A stretch of 64,000 nt of DNA from Kurthia zopfii (GCF_003143955.1 NZ_QFVS01000008.1:1-64000), one strand, 5' to 3'. Positions 41,386-50,633 are shown, counted from the stretch's first letter. Translations and numbers: made by a program. The notes: generated by a model from the letters alone, not told the origin.

Positions 41386-41391
41386 CTTTCT

Positions 41392-41427
41392 AGCTAAACG
41401 ACTCAAAATGAATCGTTTAGCTTTTTT
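41392..41427 (+). terminator. Terminator of the B12 uptake operon
   Basis: AGCTAAACGA pairs with TCGTTTAGCT, followed by TTTTTT. Confidence 0.85.
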
Positions 41428-41532
41428 AATAGGTATTATAAAATAGTGAATCACCTAATTTTTTCTATTGTATAGTCGTATTATCCTTGTATATAATATG
41501 ATTACTTGAATAAAATAAGGTGGGTGGCTTCA

Positions 41533-43161
41533 TTGAAAAAATTAACTATTCCTTTCTTACTATCTCTCTCATTATTTTTACTCAATTCGACCAATACTTA
41601 TGCCAAGGAATCCATTATTTCATTTCCTAAAAATGCAGTACCAAAGATTGAACAGATTCTTGAGGATACGCCTTATCAGTTGTACGAAAATGTCCAAGTG
41701 ATTACCGCAGATCTATCAAATACTCAAATTCAACAATTACATAAAATGAAATCTGTTGTTGTTGAAAAAGATGAACATCTCATAACAGAAGGGAAAGAGT
41801 CACAAGTTTTCTCATTGCCAAATATACTTTGGAATTTCCAATCTATAAAATTGGATCATGCTCGAAAATTAAATCTCACGGGTGCTACTAGTAAAATCGC
41901 CGTCATCGACACGGGCATTAATGAAAATCAATATTTAAAAGTGCGTAACCATGTTGTTTTTTCGAAAGATGATCCTCAAACAGCGATTAACGAAGGCGAT
42001 CAAAAAGACCGCGGACATTCCGGCAAAGGACATGGCACAGCTGTAACCTCAATTATTGCGACAAAACCATTTCTTGCTCTTTCAAAAGGTGGAATTGCGC
42101 CAAATGCTGTAATCGATTCATTAAAATACGCGGACGGTACGAAAAAAGGGAAGTCGGGTGATATTGTAAAAGCTGTGGATTGGGCGATTGAGCAAAAAGT
42201 TGACTTGATTAACTTGTCTTCTGGCCTTCAAAAAGACTTAACTTCGATTCATCAATCAATGATTAAAGCGAGAGAAGCGGGCATCATCGTCGTTGCTTCC
42301 GCTGGAAATGATGGTCAAGATCATCCGCTTCGTTATCCGGCAAGTTATAAGGAAGTCATCTCTGTAGGTTCTATTAATCAATACGCGGATATTAGCAGCT
42401 TCTCAAACAGTCGTGATGCCGTTGATTTCTTAGCGCCTGGTGAAGCGATCAATGCTTTTACTAGTAATGGTTCCGTTCAAAAGATGTATGGTACTTCATT
42501 CGCTGCGCCGCATATTACTGGAATGCTTGCTTTATTAGCTGAAAGATATCCTTATATGCCAGATGCTCAATTGATTGAAAAATTAAAATCTTTACGAAAT
42601 GCTCATTTAGTCCCTGAATTAAATTTGAAACCTGTGAAGATGATTGATCCGCCAACATCTTTCGTATACCAATCTATTACGGATCACGATATGACTTTAC
42701 AAGTGGATCTTCCGAAAAAAACGGAAGCGATCGTGTCTATTAATGGGGTGGAAGCTACTAGAAGTTCAAAATCAATCATCAAACTAAAAAAATTAAAATC
42801 CAATACAATTTATGCCATAGGTGTCCGCTTCACAGATACAGATGGGGAATGGTCTGATGAGGTTGTAAAAGGCGCGAATACTCTACTGGACAAATCACCT
42901 CCTGATGTCCCATATGACACAACTAGCATTGTCTTAAAAAGCAATCAAGTTTCGTTAAAGTGGAAATTGAAAAAACCTCAAGATTTTTCTCACTTCTTAA
43001 TTTATGAAAATAAGAAGCGAATTGGACAGACGAAAAATAATCATTTTACTACGGTGAAAGCAATTGCGAAAAAGAAACATTTTACGTATACAATTGTAGC
43101 GGTTGATGAAGATGGCAATCGTTCGAAAAAAGCTTATAGTAAAGTCATTCGATACCGCTAA
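41533..43161 (+). CDS. Secreted subtilisin-like serine protease
   Basis: A 542-residue S8 peptidase. MKKLTIPFLLSLSLFLLNST begins the signal peptide, a short propeptide-like region follows, then the catalytic domain (about residues 95-370) with the triad in IAVIDTGIN (Asp), GKGHGTAVTS (His) and GTSFAAPHITG (Ser); SAGNDG carries the oxyanion Asn. The C-terminal 170 residues look like fibronectin/Ig-type beta modules (TLQVDLPKKTEAIVSINGVE, DKSPPDVPYDTTSIVLKSN). The TTG start is eight bases from AAGGTGG. No sortase signal, so it is secreted or held non-covalently. Monocistronic. Confidence 0.88.
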   Translation: MKKLTIPFLLSLSLFLLNSTNTYAKESIISFPKNAVPKIEQILEDTPYQLYENVQVITADLSNTQIQQLHKMKSVVVEKDEHLITEGKESQVFSLPNILWNFQSIKLDHARKLNLTGATSKIAVIDTGINENQYLKVRNHVVFSKDDPQTAINEGDQKDRGHSGKGHGTAVTSIIATKPFLALSKGGIAPNAVIDSLKYADGTKKGKSGDIVKAVDWAIEQKVDLINLSSGLQKDLTSIHQSMIKAREAGIIVVASAGNDGQDHPLRYPASYKEVISVGSINQYADISSFSNSRDAVDFLAPGEAINAFTSNGSVQKMYGTSFAAPHITGMLALLAERYPYMPDAQLIEKLKSLRNAHLVPELNLKPVKMIDPPTSFVYQSITDHDMTLQVDLPKKTEAIVSINGVEATRSSKSIIKLKKLKSNTIYAIGVRFTDTDGEWSDEVVKGANTLLDKSPPDVPYDTTSIVLKSNQVSLKWKLKKPQDFSHFLIYENKKRIGQTKNNHFTTVKAIAKKKHFTYTIVAVDEDGNRSKKAYSKVIRYR

Positions 43162-43176
43162 CTGAATAGCTTTATT

Positions 43177-43219
43177 ACCTCCGATTCTCTAAAAAATGCT
43201 AAAATAGAGAAAAGGAGGT
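43177..43219 (+). promoter_or_regulatory. Inverted repeat covering the ribosome site of the double-PadR gene
   Basis: ACCTCC-ATTCTCT pairs with AGAGAA-GGAGGT; the right arm includes the Shine-Dalgarno sequence, and a TAAAAT -10-like hexamer lies in the loop. It may be an operator, or hide the ribosome site in read-through transcripts. Confidence 0.45.
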
Positions 43220-43225
43220 TTCTTT

Positions 43226-43978
43226 ATGAAAGAAAAAACATTTCAAGATGCAGTCGGTTTTAGTGTACAAGATACGCTCGCTTTATTTTGGTTGTATGAA
43301 ACCTCAACAGAAGCGAAGTATTCAATGGAAATTTATGAACGTTTTATCGAATCATTCCCTGGTCGAAAAGTCGGCTATGAATATGTGGCGCGAGTCGCGA
43401 AAAGGATTGAGGGGGAAAATTTACTTACTTCTCATTTAGAAGGTCGGAAAGTGTATTATCAAGCAACCGATTTAGGGAAACAGCGTTTAGAGCGCTACAG
43501 AACATTGTATTTTCAAAGATTCCACGAGATTGTTCTCGTGTTAGATCGATTTTATTTCGAACTGACTCGCAATGGAAGTAAACCACCTAAACCAGAGCAT
43601 TCACTGCCAGAGGAGTTTAGAGGTTACTTTTCTAAGTTGATTTCAGTAAAAGATATCGTGCGTTATATGGCTTTTAGACTTTCTCAAACGCGCTCAACAT
43701 TTTCAATGACGGATGTTGGCAATCAGATTGAATACTTATTTGGATGGAGTCCTTCAAATAGTTACTTATATACGGTCGCTTGGGAACTCGAAGAAAAGGG
43801 ATATTTGGTTGGTACATGGCCCGATGAAAAACGTACGAAGCGTGATTTACGTGGCACTGATGCAGGAAATGAGTTTTTCGAAGTGATTGCGCGAGATTTA
43901 ACGGATCAAATTCGTACAAATAGGCGTTTTATACATTATATGTTAGATTTCTTCAAAACTTCAGAAAAAACAATTTGA
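43226..43978 (+). CDS. Double-winged-helix PadR-like regulator
   Basis: A 250-residue regulator built of two PadR-like winged helices. The first (about residues 10-90) reads VQDTLALFWLYETSTEAKYS, then YVARVAKRIEGENLLTSHLE, then RKVYYQATDLGKQRL. The second (about 140-225) reads VKDIVRYMAFRLSQTRSTFS, then YLYTVAWELEEKGYLVGTWP, then KRDLRGTDAGNEFF. PadR proteins normally have one wing and work as dimers, so this may be a single-chain pseudo-dimer. GGAGG precedes the ATG. It stands alone between the protease and the trpE leader, with no obvious target. Confidence 0.75.
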   Translation: MKEKTFQDAVGFSVQDTLALFWLYETSTEAKYSMEIYERFIESFPGRKVGYEYVARVAKRIEGENLLTSHLEGRKVYYQATDLGKQRLERYRTLYFQRFHEIVLVLDRFYFELTRNGSKPPKPEHSLPEEFRGYFSKLISVKDIVRYMAFRLSQTRSTFSMTDVGNQIEYLFGWSPSNSYLYTVAWELEEKGYLVGTWPDEKRTKRDLRGTDAGNEFFEVIARDLTDQIRTNRRFIHYMLDFFKTSEKTI

Positions 43979-44009
43979 ATGTTCAGTTAGTTTATGCGTA
44001 TAATAGGCT

Positions 44010-44255
44010 CAACACGTTGACTAGGAGTAGTAAAAAATCAAATTCTTTTCAAGAGAGCTAATGGTGGTGCGAATTAGTATAGATTGATTTTTGAATGGAC
44101 CTACGAGTGATGCCTTGAATGATTCAGTAGAGACATCCGGCGGCAGCCGTTACCTGCGAGCGATGGCATAGGCCATAACTGAGGTGGTACCGCGGATTTC
44201 GATTCGTCCTCCATGGAGATTAATTTCTCTATGGGGGATTTTTTCATTGAAGGAA
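44010..44255 (+). promoter_or_regulatory. Tryptophan T-box leader of trpEG
   Basis: GGTGGTACCGCG (44183-44194) is the T-box; the specifier TGG at 44096-44098 follows GAA, so it reads tRNA-Trp. The competing terminator is CCTCCATGGAG..CTCTATGGGGG followed by six T (about 44207-44246). A TATAAT at 43999-44004 supplies the promoter. This leader is about 50 bases shorter than the one upstream of trpDC. Confidence 0.92.
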
Positions 44256-44285
44256 GATTGAGCAGAGCTGAGAGGAGTTTTACAA

Positions 44286-45674
44286 ATGACAGTTGAGCAG
44301 AGTAATTTTATTCAAATTGAGATGGAAGCAGATATGCATACGCCAATCTCAATATTCCAGGCGCTTGAGGGAGAAGAAAAGGTTTTATTCGAATCCTCTT
44401 CAAATCATGCGCAACAAGGGCGCTTTTCATTTATTGCGAGAAACCCTTGCGGAAGTTTTATCGCAGAGAAGGAGAAGTCGACTTTTACACATAAAGGTCA
44501 GGTTCAGTCGATTCGGGACAAAAACCCTTTGCGACATTTAAGAGAGATTATGCCAAAAGTGAATAACGCACTTCCTTTTTCATTTTATGGCGGGGCAGTA
44601 GGATATTTTGGTTATGAGACTGCTTTTTATAATGAAAAGTTAATCGATGATCTGGATGATTCGATTCAAATGCCTGATCTTCATTTATTATTTTTTGATT
44701 CGTTTATTATTTATGATCATTTTAAAAATAGCATAATCGTTGCGACAGTGGATTTATTCGATGAGCAACTTGAACAAGAGATTCTACAAAAGCGTCTTGA
44801 AGTACTACAAAATGCATTAGGCAAAGCGATTCATCCAATACCTTCAAAGGATGTTTCTTTAAAATTTTCACCAACTTGGGCTGCTAATGAATTTTGTGAA
44901 GCGGTTGAACGTTGTAAGGAGCATATAATTGCAGGGGATATTTTTCAAATTGTGCTGTCGCAGCGGTTTTCGGCACATTATGACGATCATCCACTTCATG
45001 TGTATCGTAAATTACGTGTAGCAAATCCATCTCCGTATATGTATTATTTACAATTTCATGAATATACGGTGCTTGGAACGTCTCCAGAAAGCCTTGTGAA
45101 GGTTTCTAAGCGTAAAATTATATCTAATCCAATTGCTGGCACTAGACCTCGTCAAACGGACGCTGAGGCGGATTTACGTATGGAAGAGGAATTACTTGCT
45201 GATGAAAAGGAATTAGCCGAACATCGTATGTTAGTAGACCTTGCTCGAAATGATATCGGCAAACTGTGTAAAACAAATTCTATTTCGATTGATCGCTATA
45301 TGGCCATTGAGCGTTATAAGTATGTGATGCACATTGTGTCAGAGGTGTCTGGAGAACTTGAAGACGGTATTGATGCATTAGATGTGATTTCGAGTTGTTT
45401 GCCAGCAGGAACCGTGTCTGGTGCGCCTAAAATTCGTGCGATGCAATTGATTCATCACTTTGAGCCGGTTAAACGTGGCGTATATGCTGGGGCAATTGGC
45501 TATCTTTCAAAATCTGGTGACTTAGATTTAGCATTGGCCATTCGGACGATGGTCATTAAAGATCAAACTGCGCATGTTCAAGCGGGAGCGGGTGTTGTGC
45601 TTCATTCGGTTGCGCAAAAAGAGTTTGAGGAAACGATGCATAAGGCACGTGCTTTGCTGGAGGTGATTCAATGA
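44286..45674 (+). CDS. trpE: Anthranilate synthase component I
   Basis: TrpE makes anthranilate from chorismate with ammonia supplied by TrpG. The 462-residue protein has VLFESSSNHAQQGRFSFIAR near the N-terminus, equivalent to the LLES feedback motif that binds tryptophan, and the chorismate-binding core GDIFQIVLSQRF, SPSPYMYYLQF-type sequence, NPIAGTRPR, DEKELAEHRMLVDLARND, SCLPAGTVSGAPKIRAM and QAGAGVV. It ends overlapping trpG by four bases. A Trp T-box lies upstream. The other trp genes are 25 kb away. PabB is similar, but the T-box decides. Confidence 0.95.
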   Translation: MTVEQSNFIQIEMEADMHTPISIFQALEGEEKVLFESSSNHAQQGRFSFIARNPCGSFIAEKEKSTFTHKGQVQSIRDKNPLRHLREIMPKVNNALPFSFYGGAVGYFGYETAFYNEKLIDDLDDSIQMPDLHLLFFDSFIIYDHFKNSIIVATVDLFDEQLEQEILQKRLEVLQNALGKAIHPIPSKDVSLKFSPTWAANEFCEAVERCKEHIIAGDIFQIVLSQRFSAHYDDHPLHVYRKLRVANPSPYMYYLQFHEYTVLGTSPESLVKVSKRKIISNPIAGTRPRQTDAEADLRMEEELLADEKELAEHRMLVDLARNDIGKLCKTNSISIDRYMAIERYKYVMHIVSEVSGELEDGIDALDVISSCLPAGTVSGAPKIRAMQLIHHFEPVKRGVYAGAIGYLSKSGDLDLALAIRTMVIKDQTAHVQAGAGVVLHSVAQKEFEETMHKARALLEVIQ

Positions 45675-46243
45675 TTTTACTAATCGATAATTATGATTCC
45701 TTTACGTATAATCTTGTGCAGCAGCTTCAATCGCTTGGAGCGGTCGTCAAAGTTGTGCGAAATGATGCCGTAACAATTGATGAAATTCGAAAATTGAATC
45801 CAAATGCGATTGTTCTATCTCCTGGACCAGGTACGCCAGATGAAGCGGGTATTTGTTTAGAGGTTGTGAAGCAATTATATGCTGATTATCCGATTCTCGG
45901 CATTTGCCTTGGCCATCAAGCGATTGCACAAGCATTTGGAGCAAAAATAGTACAAGCAAAGGAAATTATTCATGGGAGCTGTTCGACTTTGAACCACGAC
46001 TCTGAGGGATTATTTAATGAATGCTCTCCAGCGACGGAAGTGATGCGCTACCATTCATTAACAGTGGATTTAGAAAGTATGGAAGGGACGCCATTACAAG
46101 TTCATGCTGAAGTTTCAGATGGAACAATTATGGCGATTAAACACCGTGATTTTGCGATTTTCGGCTTACAATTCCATCCTGAATCTTTTGCGACTAGTGA
46201 AGGTAATCAAATGATTCGAAATTTCTTAAATTATTTAGATTGA
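45671..46243 (+). CDS. trpG: Anthranilate synthase glutaminase component
   Basis: A class I glutamine amidotransferase of 190 residues. LIDNYDSFTYNLVQ at the N-terminus, LSPGPGTPDEAGI, the nucleophile region GICLGHQAIAQAFG with its Cys, and FGLQFHPESF with the catalytic His are all present, followed by a Glu. It supplies ammonia to TrpE and in Bacillus often serves PabB in folate synthesis too; no pab genes adjoin it here. It is translationally coupled to trpE and followed by a terminator. Confidence 0.95.
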   Translation: MILLIDNYDSFTYNLVQQLQSLGAVVKVVRNDAVTIDEIRKLNPNAIVLSPGPGTPDEAGICLEVVKQLYADYPILGICLGHQAIAQAFGAKIVQAKEIIHGSCSTLNHDSEGLFNECSPATEVMRYHSLTVDLESMEGTPLQVHAEVSDGTIMAIKHRDFAIFGLQFHPESFATSEGNQMIRNFLNYLD

Positions 46244-46249
46244 AATAGT

Positions 46250-46284
46250 AGAGAACTCTCATTTTTTGCAGAGTTCTCTTTTTG
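46250..46284. terminator. Bidirectional terminator
   Basis: AGAGAACTC/GAGTTCTCT followed by TTTTT, between the convergent trpG and the TPR gene. Confidence 0.8.
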
Positions 46285-46285
46285 A

Positions 46286-46888
46286 TTAAGGGAAATAAAG
46301 TTGACCAACATCTAAATTATCGATTTGTTTCCATTTGATCCATTCAAGTGCAAGCTCTCGACCAATATAAATATAAAATTCGGCTTCTTCCTCTCGAATG
46401 TCGTCCAATGAACGATTGAATACACCCATTAATGACTGAAGTGATTTGTAATCGCCCTTAAGGTCGGCTTCATATAGTTGTTTAAAAGCAAGTAGCTGCG
46501 GTTCTTTACTCATCATTTCTTCATCAAAATCAGCGATCGCATGCGCTAAATGTCGTAAGGTGTTTGTGTCATAATAGAGCATTAATGCTCCTTTAACAGG
46601 TAGGCTTTTTTTGATTTTACTTGGTAGTCGATCATATAAAGGTTTTGATTCTTCTGTTAATCCGTAATGTTCCACCTTAGCAACTTCAATATGCAAGGCT
46701 GAAAGGTAAGCAGCAAATGCGTATCGATGTTCACCGAGTAAATATGACAACTGACCATATTGTCGATAATAGTTTGAGTTGAATGGTTCTACTTGTATTG
46801 CTTCGGTAAATTTTAAGCGAGCTTTCGAATAACTTCCTTGATTTCTTAATGAAATGCCATCTTGCACCAACTTGTTTACATTAATCAT
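46286..46888 (-). CDS. TPR-repeat protein
   Basis: A 200-residue soluble helical protein. The first 70 residues contain two TPR units (GISLRNQGSYSKARLKFTEA, then RQYGQLSYLLGEHRYAFAAY); the remainder is helical without an enzyme motif. TPR domains mediate protein contacts, and no more specific role can be read. TTGGAGG precedes the ATG. Its promoter (TTACTT-N17-TATAAT) is abutted by a GAAC-N4-GTTC palindrome like the Bacillus LexA box, so it could be a damage-inducible gene. Confidence 0.7.
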   Translation of the reverse strand: MINVNKLVQDGISLRNQGSYSKARLKFTEAIQVEPFNSNYYRQYGQLSYLLGEHRYAFAAYLSALHIEVAKVEHYGLTEESKPLYDRLPSKIKKSLPVKGALMLYYDTNTLRHLAHAIADFDEEMMSKEPQLLAFKQLYEADLKGDYKSLQSLMGVFNRSLDDIREEEAEFYIYIGRELALEWIKWKQIDNLDVGQLYFP

Positions 46889-46919
46889 ATTAAAACCTCC
46901 AAGTCATTTTGCTAAATTT

Positions 46920-46964
46920 ATTATACAGAATTTTCTACAAATAAGTAAATAGAACATTTGTTCT
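46920..46964 (-). promoter_or_regulatory. Promoter of the TPR gene with LexA-like box
   Basis: On the minus strand the -35 TTACTT, a 17-base spacer and TATAAT. Directly upstream of the -35 is AGAACAAATGTTCT (46951-46964), matching the core GAAC-N4-GTTC of the Bacillus LexA/DinR box but without the outer C/G. Confidence 0.5.
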
Positions 46965-47186
46965 TCGTTGGTAAAAAGGGCATATTTAATAAATAAGTGA
47001 TTTTTTTCTATGATATTTCAAATTCAAGCAGTTTTTTTATCCTATTCCCCATTTTTCAAATGCACATTTCACAAGGGAATGTATCAGATACTTCTAGAAC
47101 TAGTTAAAACTTGTCAATTTGGATCGGTTGTATATATAATGAATGTAATTCCAATTATTAGGTTATTTACATAAGGAATTAGAATT
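46965..47186. other. Non-coding stretch before the small membrane-protein gene
   Basis: AT-rich and without a gene. It contains TTGTCA..TATATA (about 47114-47139), which could be the promoter of the next gene, and nothing else I can support. Confidence 0.4.
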
Positions 47187-47204
47187 TTGCTGGAGGTTAT
47201 TGAA

Positions 47205-47378
47205 GTGTCGTGGATTATTGGGAGCTTTTCATTAATTATTGCTTTAGTAGTAATCTTCACCATTTTACAAGTCATTAATCGGATCCAAAAAAGTCGTTCA
47301 ATCCAACATAGAAAACACTCAAACATCGAAGCACGCTTTACTAAAAGTAATCGTTCTTCTAAAGGTGGCGCGTATTAA
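47205..47378 (+). CDS. 57-residue single-span membrane protein
   Basis: I do not recognise this protein. The GTG start is eight bases after GGAGG and gives MSWIIGSFSLIIALVVIFTI, one N-terminal membrane helix, followed by a strongly basic tail (RIQKSRSIQHRKHSN) that should lie in the cytoplasm. Small helix-plus-basic-tail proteins often regulate membrane enzymes, but there is no evidence for a partner. A terminator follows immediately, so it is a separate gene. Confidence 0.55.
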   Translation: MSWIIGSFSLIIALVVIFTILQVINRIQKSRSIQHRKHSNIEARFTKSNRSSKGGAY

Positions 47379-47408
47379 AGACATTCTTACTTGAATGTCT
47401 TTTTTATT
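47379..47408 (+). terminator. Intrinsic terminator
   Basis: AGACATTC/GAATGTCT with loop TTACTT, followed by TTTTTATTTT. Confidence 0.85.
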
Positions 47409-47415
47409 TTGTTTA

Positions 47416-47439
47416 TTATATAAGTGAACACTTATATAA
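47416..47439 (+). promoter_or_regulatory. ArsR operator
   Basis: A perfect palindrome with arms TTATATAAGTG and CACTTATATAA around AA, 12 bases before arsR. It matches the ArsR/SmtB operator type. Confidence 0.75.
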
Positions 47440-47451
47440 GGGGTTGAATTC

Positions 47452-47748
47452 ATGGATTTATTACTACTCGAACAACAGTTAAAGGTGTTAGGCGATTTAA
47501 ATCGATTGAAAATCATTGCCATGCTTAAAAATGGTGAATTATGCGTATGTGAATTTACGGATGTTTTACAGATTTCACAACCAGCAGTTAGCCAACATCT
47601 AAAAAAGCTGAAAGAATCGAACATCATTCAAGAACGAAAAGAAGGGACATGGAAATACTTTCGGATCAATGAAAACTTAGCGCCAATTCCAGCGAAAATT
47701 ATCGATGAAATTGAATTTTTATCTAGTAAGGGGACTTCATGTTGTTAA
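47452..47748 (+). CDS. arsR: Arsenic-responsive ArsR repressor
   Basis: A 98-residue ArsR/SmtB repressor. The metal site ELCVCEF (Cys31 and Cys33) is the classic As(III)-binding motif at the start of the recognition helix, followed by [20 protein letters not shown] and the wing [16 protein letters not shown]. The C-terminus ends in two Cys, which could give the third ligand. Binding As(III) or Sb(III) releases it from the palindrome just upstream. It overlaps arsB by ten bases. No arsC follows, so only arsenite export is encoded here. Confidence 0.92.
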   Translation: MDLLLLEQQLKVLGDLNRLKIIAMLKNGELCVCEFTDVLQISQPAVSQHLKKLKESNIIQERKEGTWKYFRINENLAPIPAKIIDEIEFLSSKGTSCC

Positions 47749-49028
47749 TTTCTACAATTATATTTGCTTTAACGATCCTTTTTGTCATCTGGCAACCGAG
47801 AGGATTAAACATTGCATGGACTTCGACAATTGGTGCATTGCTCGCATTATTATTTGATGTCGTTGACTTTAACGATGTGAAATCAGTCGTCGATCTCACT
47901 TGGAATGCTACGCTAGCATTTGTCGCGATTATTATTATTTCGTTAATTTTAGATGAAATCGGTCTATTTGAATGGGCTGCCATACATATGGCGCGTTTTG
48001 CGAAGGGTAGTGGCATTCGATTGCTTATTTTAATTAGTTTACTCGGTGCAATCGTTGCTGCATTATTCGCAAATGACGGTGCTGCTCTTATTTTGACACC
48101 GATTGTTCTTGCGATGGTTCGCCATTTGAATTTCTCGGAGAAAATGATTTTTCCTTTTATAATTGCAAGTGGATTTATCGCGGATACAACGTCGTTACCA
48201 CTTGTCATCAGTAATCTCGTTAACATCGTATCAGCAGATTTCTTCCAAATTGGCTTTATGGAATATGCATTACACATGTTTTTACCGAATATTTTCTCGA
48301 TTATTGCTACGATTTTAGTATTACTAATTTACTTTAGAAAATCTATTCCACGGAGTTATGATCTAACATTACTGAAAGAACCAAAAGAAGCGATAAAAGA
48401 ACCTCGTTTATTTAAAATCTCATGGATTATGATGGTTGTTTTATTATTTGGTTATATTTTGAGTGAACCATTTGGCATTCCTGTGTCGTTTATTATCGGT
48501 TCCATTGCAATTGTATTCTTCTTTATTGCAAAAACAGGGGAATCTGTTGATACAACTGCGATAATTAAAAATGCTCCTTGGAATATCGTTATTTTTTCAA
48601 TTGGCATGTATATTGTGGTCTATGGCTTCGGAAATGCTGGTTTTACGCATATTCTTGCGCAATTCATTGAATGGACAGCGCAGCATGGATTATTTGCCGT
48701 AACAATCATTATGGGCTTTTTAGCAGCGATTTTATCATCGATCATGAATAATTTACCGACAGTGATGATCAATGCGTTAGCAATTGCTGAAACGCACACA
48801 ACGGGCGTGACAAAAGATGCGCTCATTTATGCGAATGTAATTGGTTCAGATTTAGGACCGAAAATTACACCGATCGGTTCATTAGCAACTTTAGTATGGT
48901 TATATGTATTATCAAAAAAAGGAATCAAAATCTCATGGGGAACGTACTTTAAAACAGGGATTATCTTAACGATCCCAATCTTGTTTATTACGTTAATCGG
49001 GTTGTATATAACATTGAGGATTTTATAA
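47739..49028 (+). CDS. arsB: Arsenite efflux pump ArsB
   Basis: A 429-residue membrane protein of the ArsB family with about 11-12 helices, exporting As(III)/Sb(III) by antiport. Family sequence includes [56 protein letters not shown] and [20 protein letters not shown], the inverted-repeat signature of the ion-transporter superfamily. AAGGGGAC precedes the ATG, which lies in the end of arsR. A terminator follows and there is no arsA or arsC. Confidence 0.93.
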   Translation: MLLISTIIFALTILFVIWQPRGLNIAWTSTIGALLALLFDVVDFNDVKSVVDLTWNATLAFVAIIIISLILDEIGLFEWAAIHMARFAKGSGIRLLILISLLGAIVAALFANDGAALILTPIVLAMVRHLNFSEKMIFPFIIASGFIADTTSLPLVISNLVNIVSADFFQIGFMEYALHMFLPNIFSIIATILVLLIYFRKSIPRSYDLTLLKEPKEAIKEPRLFKISWIMMVVLLFGYILSEPFGIPVSFIIGSIAIVFFFIAKTGESVDTTAIIKNAPWNIVIFSIGMYIVVYGFGNAGFTHILAQFIEWTAQHGLFAVTIIMGFLAAILSSIMNNLPTVMINALAIAETHTTGVTKDALIYANVIGSDLGPKITPIGSLATLVWLYVLSKKGIKISWGTYFKTGIILTIPILFITLIGLYITLRIL

Positions 49029-49029
49029 G

Positions 49030-49112
<83 letters not shown>

Positions 49113-49187
49113 AATTAAGAATACTTGTGATATTGAGATATTTGAGAGAAAAATAAGCAGAATACAAAAATTCCGCTTATTAATAGT

Positions 49188-49688
49188 TTATGAGATTTTT
49201 TTGCCTAAAATCACTAAATCGCATTTTTTTCCGTCTAGTTCAGCAACTGCTGGCAAATGACCCCAAGATTCAAATCCAAAATGTTTGAATAAACGAATAC
49301 TTGGCTCATTTTGAGCAAAAATAAATCCTAATAATGTTTCGATTTTATATTTCGGACACATTTCTAATGCATATTGGATCGCTTTTGTACCTAATCCATG
49401 ACCTCTAAAATTAGCATCCAAATAAATACTTACTTCAACAGTCGCTTCATACGCTACACGTCCATAGAAATCTTGAAAACTGATCCAACCACAAATCTCA
49501 TTATTTAATTCCATTACCCATAATGGTCTTTTTTCAGGATTATGTGCTTCAAACCATGGTAATCTTTGCGCTACAGATACTTCCTCTAAATCGGCTGTAA
49601 CCATTCGACTAGCAATTGTTGAATTATAAATCTCAACAACTTTAGGTAAATCTTCTATATTTGCAATTCTAAACTGTAATTCTCCCAT
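49188..49688 (-). CDS. GNAT acetyltransferase, phosphinothricin/methionine-sulfoximine type
   Basis: A 166-residue GNAT N-acetyltransferase. FRIANIEDLPKVVEIYNSTI and VTADLEEVSVAQRLPWFEAH match the Pat/YncA (MddA) subgroup; RGHGLGTKAI is the acetyl-CoA pyrophosphate loop, and FAQNEPSIRLFKHFGFESWG motif B. Such enzymes acetylate methionine sulfoximine or phosphinothricin and related amino acids. The gene stands alone on the minus strand. Confidence 0.85.
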   Translation of the reverse strand: MGELQFRIANIEDLPKVVEIYNSTIASRMVTADLEEVSVAQRLPWFEAHNPEKRPLWVMELNNEICGWISFQDFYGRVAYEATVEVSIYLDANFRGHGLGTKAIQYALEMCPKYKIETLLGFIFAQNEPSIRLFKHFGFESWGHLPAVAELDGKKCDLVILGKKIS

Positions 49689-49778
49689 GACTATTCCCCT
49701 GTCCTTGTTATATAGCGTTAATTACCGTTTAACCGCTCCATTGCGACATTTAATCTTTAAAACCGAATAATTAGCTAT

Positions 49779-49799
49779 AAAAACACTTCGAAGTGTTAA
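49779..49799 (-). terminator. Terminator of the anti-sigma gene
   Basis: On the minus strand AACACTTCGAAGTGTT folds on itself and is followed by TTTATAG. Confidence 0.6.
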
Positions 49800-49805
49800 A
49801 ACGGC

Positions 49806-50633
49806 TTATTTAAGCATTTTCCAAAAGGCTTTAAATTCCTTTTGACTCACCTTATAATAATAATCACTATTTGGATAATGAATCAATCCATTTTTGAAAA
49901 GTATGAATTGATTAACTGTTCCATCTTTCATATAAAGCGTGAATTCTTTGAAAGATCCTTCTTTCCGATATTCTTCATAAGTTGTATCACCTATAGTTCT
50001 TTCAATTGCTGCTGCATGCTCAAGTTCATTAACAAAATCAGTCACCGCTTCATTCAGCGATACAGTATGATATGCATCACGCGCATAATCCCAATCAGAA
50101 TAATTACGATACGCTACTTTATTAACATTGTTTTTTAGTTTTAAAGCATGTATAAACGCAATCGGTTCCTTAGCATTTTCAAAAATCAATGTTTGACCAT
50201 CTTGAGACTCTAGCAATAGACGATATTCTTTATTATATCCTTTCATCGTATAAACTGTATCGCCCGCTCCTGTAGAAGTGAAATTATCTTCGTCTACAGT
50301 CCCAAACTCATCAATGCCACCTTTTGTTTTTCCTAAATACGCATCTTTCAATTTATTCAGCGTCGTTGAACTAGTTGGTGAATCGCTCATAACATAACGA
50401 TTTCCTTCATAGTAAAAAGTTGCAATCATATCAGATTTTAGTGAAGAATCACTTGGATCAGTCGTTTGAATACTTTTTAGAGCATAACCACAAATAATCA
50501 TTAATACAAAAGCCGCTGCGACAAAAAGAAAAGGTTTTTTATTTCTTCGTTTAACTTTATGCATTCTAACACCTGCTTCTATCTTTTGATCAAGCTTCTT
50601 CGGGATTTCAATCTCTTTTAAATGATTATTCAT
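49806..50633 (-). CDS. Membrane-anchored anti-sigma factor (putative)
   Basis: A 275-residue protein with a short basic cytoplasmic N-terminus (about residues 1-33, IPKKLDQKIEAGVRMHKVKR), one membrane helix (about 34-53), and an outside domain without recognised motifs. Its start overlaps the end of the preceding ECF sigma gene by eight bases, the usual arrangement for an anti-sigma factor. The outer domain differs from that of the RsiV-like protein at 8.6 kb, so it should sense a different signal. The call rests on context and layout. Confidence 0.7.
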   Translation of the reverse strand: MNNHLKEIEIPKKLDQKIEAGVRMHKVKRRNKKPFLFVAAAFVLMIICGYALKSIQTTDPSDSSLKSDMIATFYYEGNRYVMSDSPTSSTTLNKLKDAYLGKTKGGIDEFGTVDEDNFTSTGAGDTVYTMKGYNKEYRLLLESQDGQTLIFENAKEPIAFIHALKLKNNVNKVAYRNYSDWDYARDAYHTVSLNEAVTDFVNELEHAAAIERTIGDTTYEEYRKEGSFKEFTLYMKDGTVNQFILFKNGLIHYPNSDYYYKVSQKEFKAFWKMLK

